DNA of 8,927 bases from Gammaproteobacteria bacterium (lineage in GTDB: Bacteria > Pseudomonadota > Gammaproteobacteria > Arenicellales > UBA868), in the NCBI GenBank assembly GCA_003529705.1, contig DPVA01000166.1:2059-10985 (forward strand), in the 5' to 3' direction. The position numbers and the translations under genes are program-made. The first letter of the stretch is position 1, and each line of letters starts with the position of its first letter. The notes below the pieces were generated by a model. The model was not told the DNA's origin and searched no databases. It saw only the letters and a program-made list of their open reading frames with translations. This document shows, piece after piece, positions 5,713 to 8,927 of this stretch.

Positions 5713-7407
5713 TCATTCGGTTGGCGCGGCCGGTATACTCCGGGCGAGTTCGGTGCGTATCAATTCTAACTCAGCCAGTCTCTGGTTTTCGCTCCAGCCA
5801 AGAGTTGCGGCTGCAAGTTCTGCGCAGTCATTCAGCACCGGATCACCCGGATGCCCAAGAAGACAAAGATCAGTCCGGCGAAGCAGGATATCCGTGAGAT
5901 GCATTACCGACTCACTGGTTGCGGCGTACACCACCTGTGCAGCAATCGTATCCTGACTTTTGGCGAGCGGCCGGTTGAGTGCCGGTCGATCGCGACAGAG
6001 TTTGGCAATCTCGTGAATTCGTGATCCATAGCAACTTATCAGATACCGGCAGGTCGACTCCGACCATAAGCCGCTATATTTTTCTAGCATCCTTTTTTGA
6101 AAGGAGGCAAGGTCAGCAATATCACCGCCTTGAATCTGTACGTTGCGCGTGGGATAGCGTCTGGAATGGGCAGTACGGCCGATTTTTTTCTCGGCGAGTT
6201 GTGCAGCCATTTCCCCGAGACGTCGCGCGGTTGTGAATTTGGCGCCGAGGGCCGTGACCAACCCCTCTGTGCCGTCTGTGAGGGCGTGATCTACCAGTCG
6301 GTATTCGCCGGTCCCCTGATATACGCCCTGCCTGATGGATGCACTTTGAAGCGGATAGTAGCCGACGAAAGACTGCAGCACGTCATTGTGACTGAGTTTT
6401 GCCTGGGGCAGGCCGGAGTTCACGGTGTCGACGAGTTGGGAAATTTCCGAGTCGGTCGGTACCAATGAGTCCGAGGGTTCGTCGGATTCCATATAACTGG
6501 TTCCGATGAGAGAACGGTTGCGCCAGGGGATCACGAAAACGTGTCGATGCCCTCGGGTTGCAAGGCCATCACTTTGGAATGCCGAAGGCAGAGCGACAGC
6601 GTAGTGATTGAGCAAAGCACGCGTCAAGATATGTGCGCCACGGGCAAACCCGGTATTGAGACGATGCAGCGAGGCGGTCTGGTTCACGTGATCGCACCAG
6701 GGGCCGGCCGCGTTAATCACGATCTGCGAGCGGATTTCACCGGCCTCACCGTCAATAAGATCACGGACCCAGACTCCACTCACTTTGTTATCCGTAATCC
6801 GGTAGTGATCCATCACTGCGTAGTTGAGCGCAACCGCACCGCTCGCCCTCGCGCGTTCGATGACGCCAAGGGTCATGCGTTCAGAACTGTGCACCTGGGC
6901 CTCGTAGAGAATTCGCCCACCTGTAATCGCCTCATCATGGATTAGGCCCTGATCTTTAATGGCTTGTCGGCTTATGCCTCGGTCAGAAGGTGCCCGGGTT
7001 GCGGGATCTCTTAGCACTGCGCTGGTACCGAGTGCCAGGATTCGGTATGCCAGCATGCCGCTGTAAAGAAAGGCACGCCCCTGACGGATTCCCGGGTAGG
7101 TCGGTACGACAAAAGGGATATGCTTCACCAAGTGGGGCGCTGACCGTGTGAGAAAGCTACGTTCGCGTGAAGACTCGCGAACCTTGCCGAATTCCAATTG
7201 CTGGAGGTAGCGTATTCCCCCGTGCAGTAGTCGTGACGAGCGCATTGATGTGGCACTGCCAAAGTCCGCCTTTTCGACCAGGACGGTAGAAAGCCCTCGC
7301 AGCGTGCAGTCAAGCGCTGTCCAGGCGCCGGTGATACCGCCGCCGATCACCAGGACATCGAAAACCTGATTGGTAGGGAGACGACTTGGAGCGCCGGTCT
7401 CAGGCAT
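5713..7407 (-). CDS. GlpD-like FAD-dependent glycerol-3-phosphate dehydrogenase family protein
   Basis: The 564-residue protein matches the membrane-associated FAD glycerol-3-phosphate dehydrogenase/oxidase family: a DAO-type FAD domain plus the alpha-helical DAO_C domain. Visible features are VIGGGITG (20-27), E45 at the end of the second strand, SSRLLHGGIRYL (57-68), RGAHIL (256-261), FVIPW (291-295), GAKFTTARRL (388-397) and the C-terminal YGSRIHEI (460-467) and DILLRRTDL (506-514). Compared with my recollection of E. coli GlpD, Arg54/Tyr55, His233 and Lys354 are kept (R66/Y67, H259, K390). The GVRPL arginine (Arg317) is replaced by Tyr351 in GYYPL, and IGTTD reads IGTSY. GlpD oxidises glycerol-3-phosphate to dihydroxyacetone phosphate and passes electrons to quinone. 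The altered site and the setting before a glycosyltransferase and an SDR suggest a related but different substrate. No glpK, glpF or glpR is nearby. An in-frame TAA upstream makes ATG 7407 the first start; no strong Shine-Dalgarno sequence is seen. Confidence 0.85.
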   Translation of the reverse strand: MPETGAPSRLPTNQVFDVLVIGGGITGAWTALDCTLRGLSTVLVEKADFGSATSMRSSRLLHGGIRYLQQLEFGKVRESSRERSFLTRSAPHLVKHIPFVVPTYPGIRQGRAFLYSGMLAYRILALGTSAVLRDPATRAPSDRGISRQAIKDQGLIHDEAITGGRILYEAQVHSSERMTLGVIERARASGAVALNYAVMDHYRITDNKVSGVWVRDLIDGEAGEIRSQIVINAAGPWCDHVNQTASLHRLNTGFARGAHILTRALLNHYAVALPSAFQSDGLATRGHRHVFVIPWRNRSLIGTSYMESDEPSDSLVPTDSEISQLVDTVNSGLPQAKLSHNDVLQSFVGYYPLQSASIRQGVYQGTGEYRLVDHALTDGTEGLVTALGAKFTTARRLGEMAAQLAEKKIGRTAHSRRYPTRNVQIQGGDIADLASFQKRMLEKYSGLWSESTCRYLISCYGSRIHEIAKLCRDRPALNRPLAKSQDTIAAQVVYAATSESVMHLTDILLRRTDLCLLGHPGDPVLNDCAELAAATLGWSENQRLAELELIRTELARSIPAAPTE

Positions 7408-7439
7408 TGCTTGTCGACATCGTGGTTACGGCCTTTAAA

Positions 7440-7456
7440 AGAATCCCGAAGATTCT
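7440..7456. repeat. Inverted repeat in the leader of the GlpD-like gene
   Basis: AGAATC (7440-7445) and GATTCT (7451-7456) are perfect reverse complements around a 5-base spacer. They lie 33 bases before the ATG of the GlpD-like gene. In minus-strand RNA the stem is followed by UUUAAA, too short a U-run for a confident terminator. It could be an operator or a weak leader hairpin. Confidence 0.3.
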
Positions 7457-7535
7457 AAAGCAAAGCGCAGGTCTTTTTAGCCGGCCTCAGTGTCTGCATG
7501 AATACCTAAAAATCCTCAAACATGATTTTCTAGGG

Positions 7536-7575
7536 TCAAGAGCGTATCATCCGTCAGGCTTATACAGGCTCTTGA
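7536..7575 (+). promoter_or_regulatory. Inverted repeat / potential RNA hairpin just before the manC start
   Basis: TCAAGAGC (7536-7543) pairs exactly with GCTCTTGA (7568-7575). The stem can continue with GTAT (7544-7547) against ATAC (7562-7565) across a two-base AG bulge, giving 12 pairs and a 14-base loop. The right arm ends 5 bases before the ATG at 7581 and covers the place where a ribosome binding site should be. The same stretch has CAGGCT twice, 10 bases apart (7555-7560 and 7565-7570). Control of manC translation, or a DNA operator in the divergent spacer, are both possible. No convincing -35/-10 pair was found in the 7408-7580 spacer. Confidence 0.4.
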
Positions 7576-7580
7576 GTACC

Positions 7581-8927
7581 ATGATTCCAGTCGTCCTTTC
7601 CGGCGGCGCCGGCACCCGCCTTTGGCCCCTGTCGCGCGCGATGCACCCTAAGCAGTTTCATGCGCTTGCCGGCCAATATACGTTGATTCAAGAGACCGTC
7701 CTTCGAATTCAGAGGGCAGGCTATACGCAGGCGCCGTTGGTACTGTGTAATGAGGCCCATCGTTTCATGGTGGCGAGCCAACTTGATGAAATTGGAGCGT
7801 CGCCAGAGCGGATTGTGCTGGAACCTGTAGCGCGTGGTACAGCGCCTGCATTGGCTGCAGCCGCGCAAGTGGTTCAGGCCGCGCACGGCGATATCGTGAT
7901 GGCAGTTTTTCCGGCAGATCACCTGGTCGGCAACGAAGAGGCGTTTCGGCTAGCACTCCAGAATGCTGTGGTGTTGGCACAGGATAATCATCTGGTGACT
8001 TTCGGCGTCGTTCCCCGTAGTGCGCATACTGGATATGGGTATCTCAGGACAGAGACGAGGCCGCAGAGCACGGCGGCCCCAGTTCTTGAGTTCGTTGAAA
8101 AACCAGATGCCGTAACGGCGCAGTCCTACCTTGAACAGGGCGGGTATTTCTGGAACAGCGGAATGTTTGTTTTTCGGACCTCGAAATTACTCGAGGCATT
8201 TGCTGAACATGCGCCAGAAATCCTTAGCCACAGCAACAATGCTGTGAATAATGCCAAGACAGATGAGAGTTTTCTTCGTCTGGATAAAACTGATTTTGCC
8301 TTGGCGCCGAATGACTCTGTTGACTATGCCGTGATGGAGAAGGCCATCGGTACCATGATGGTACCGCTTGATGCCGGCTGGGATGATATTGGCTCCTGGG
8401 ATTCTCTGTGGACTGCGCTGGATAAAGATGATGAGAACAATGCAAGCCGGGGTGATGTCCTTCATATCGACACCAGAGACAGTCTGGTGTTCTCAGAGCG
8501 AGGACTGGTGGCTACGCTCGGTGTACACAATCTCGTGGTTGTGGATACACCGGATGCACTGCTGGTGGCTGACCGGGACCACACCGGCAAACTCAAAGCA
8601 CTGGTAGCAGCCTTGTCATCCCATGACCGTGAAGAAACCCAGCATCACCGAAAGGTCTACCGGCCCTGGGGTAGTTTCGACGGGGTCGATCGGGGTGCAG
8701 GCTTTCAGGTCAAAAGAATTACGGTAGATCCAGGCAAGAAACTTTCGTTACAGCGTCACCAGCACCGTGCTGAACACTGGATAGTGGTTCGGGGGAGGGC
8801 CGAGGTGACCATTGCAAACGACACCTTTATGCTGGACGAAAACCAGTCGACCTATATTCCGCCGGGCACGGTGCACCGTCTCGCGAATGTATTCGAGGAA
8901 CCTCTTGAAATCATCGAAGTGCAGACC
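7581..8927 (+). CDS. manC: Mannose-1-phosphate guanylyltransferase / mannose-6-phosphate isomerase, 3' end cut by window
   Basis: The frame is open for 449 codons from ATG 7581 to the right edge. The protein is the two-domain ManC/CpsB/AlgA type, normally about 470-480 residues, so only some 20-30 residues are missing. The N-terminal GT-A nucleotidyltransferase domain shows VLSGGAGTRLWPLSR (5-19), with Lys24 in HPKQF, then VFPADH (109-114), FVEKP (171-175), FWNSGMF (190-196) and DAGWDDIGSW (264-273). The C-terminal cupin phosphomannose isomerase domain begins at RPWGSF (361-366) and holds QRHQHRAEHW (391-400), with probable metal ligands His393, His395 and Glu398, and YIPPGTVHRL (425-434) with His432. 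It makes GDP-mannose from mannose-6-phosphate together with a phosphomannomutase not seen here. GDP-mannose is a precursor for exopolysaccharide, O-antigen and deoxysugars. The gene is divergent from the glpD-like/GT4/SDR operon. The Shine-Dalgarno sequence is weak and lies within the arm of an inverted repeat. Confidence 0.95.
   Translation, partial: MIPVVLSGGAGTRLWPLSRAMHPKQFHALAGQYTLIQETVLRIQRAGYTQAPLVLCNEAHRFMVASQLDEIGASPERIVLEPVARGTAPALAAAAQVVQAAHGDIVMAVFPADHLVGNEEAFRLALQNAVVLAQDNHLVTFGVVPRSAHTGYGYLRTETRPQSTAAPVLEFVEKPDAVTAQSYLEQGGYFWNSGMFVFRTSKLLEAFAEHAPEILSHSNNAVNNAKTDESFLRLDKTDFALAPNDSVDYAVMEKAIGTMMVPLDAGWDDIGSWDSLWTALDKDDENNASRGDVLHIDTRDSLVFSERGLVATLGVHNLVVVDTPDALLVADRDHTGKLKALVAALSSHDREETQHHRKVYRPWGSFDGVDRGAGFQVKRITVDPGKKLSLQRHQHRAEHWIVVRGRAEVTIANDTFMLDENQSTYIPPGTVHRLANVFEEPLEIIEVQT
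8348..8366. repeat. 19-base perfect palindrome inside manC
   Basis: CGGTACCAT (8348-8356) and ATGGTACCG (8358-8366) are exact reverse complements around a single G. It encodes the stretch IGTMMVP (256-262) of ManC. The symmetry is longer than expected by chance at a given site, but it may simply follow from the codons for Gly-Thr-Met-Met-Val. No functional role is evident. Confidence 0.5.

Noticed and set aside
5304..5897. Plus-strand ORF of 197 codons
   Set aside because: It runs antisense across the GT4/GlpD-like junction, shows no recognisable domain, and both underlying minus-strand genes have clear family motifs.
6097..6945. Plus-strand ORFs of 123 and 134 codons
   Set aside because: Both are antisense to the GlpD-like gene, have no domain signature, and lack supporting start signals.

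Overview
This 8.9 kb window reads as a piece of a bacterial chromosome, most likely from a gammaproteobacterium. The clues are a SbmA/BacA-type peptide transporter, a two-domain ManC and a TMEM205-like DUF4149 protein, with gene-dense layout and roughly balanced base composition (60-base lines I counted by hand gave 43 to 58 percent G+C). No RNA gene, insertion sequence, integrase, CRISPR array or origin was recognised. The genus cannot be named from sequence alone.

Layout. The left edge (1-38, minus) holds the first codons of a gene whose protein begins like a GMC flavoprotein (choline/alcohol dehydrogenase family). Divergent from it is a SbmA/BacA-like transporter gene (193-1233, plus), preceded by a candidate sigma-E-type promoter. 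Convergent with the transporter is a 407-residue protein (1420-2643, minus) with no recognised function. Its C-terminal third carries an HHSSFL...SGHYKP signature resembling one in plant IQM proteins and scattered bacterial proteins. A 373-base gap follows, then a four-helix DUF4149 membrane protein (3017-3400, minus).

The right half is a compact minus-strand operon, in transcription order: a GlpD-like FAD dehydrogenase (7407-5713), a GT4 glycosyltransferase (5705-4527) and an extended SDR NAD-dependent epimerase/dehydratase (4491-3508). The gaps are 7 and 35 bases. Reading divergently from a 173-base spacer is manC (7581 to the right edge, plus), the bifunctional mannose-1-phosphate guanylyltransferase/mannose-6-phosphate isomerase, which lacks only its last few residues at the window end.

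How the genes may work together. ManC supplies GDP-mannose. The GT4 enzyme and SDR are typical of surface-glycan or glycolipid assembly, so the right half looks like the edge of a polysaccharide or glycolipid locus. The GlpD-like enzyme in that setting is the most intriguing element. It keeps the FAD fold and several substrate-site residues of GlpD, but a tyrosine stands where GlpD has a phosphate-contacting arginine, and its IGTTD loop is changed. The glycosyltransferase likewise has histidine at the position that usually carries the second acidic residue of the GT4 motif. Together these suggest, as inference only, a specialised three-gene module (FAD oxidoreductase, glycosyltransferase, SDR) rather than ordinary glycerol catabolism.

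Three minus-strand genes appear to start with TTG (the GMC fragment, DUF4149 and GT4), two of them behind good Shine-Dalgarno sequences.
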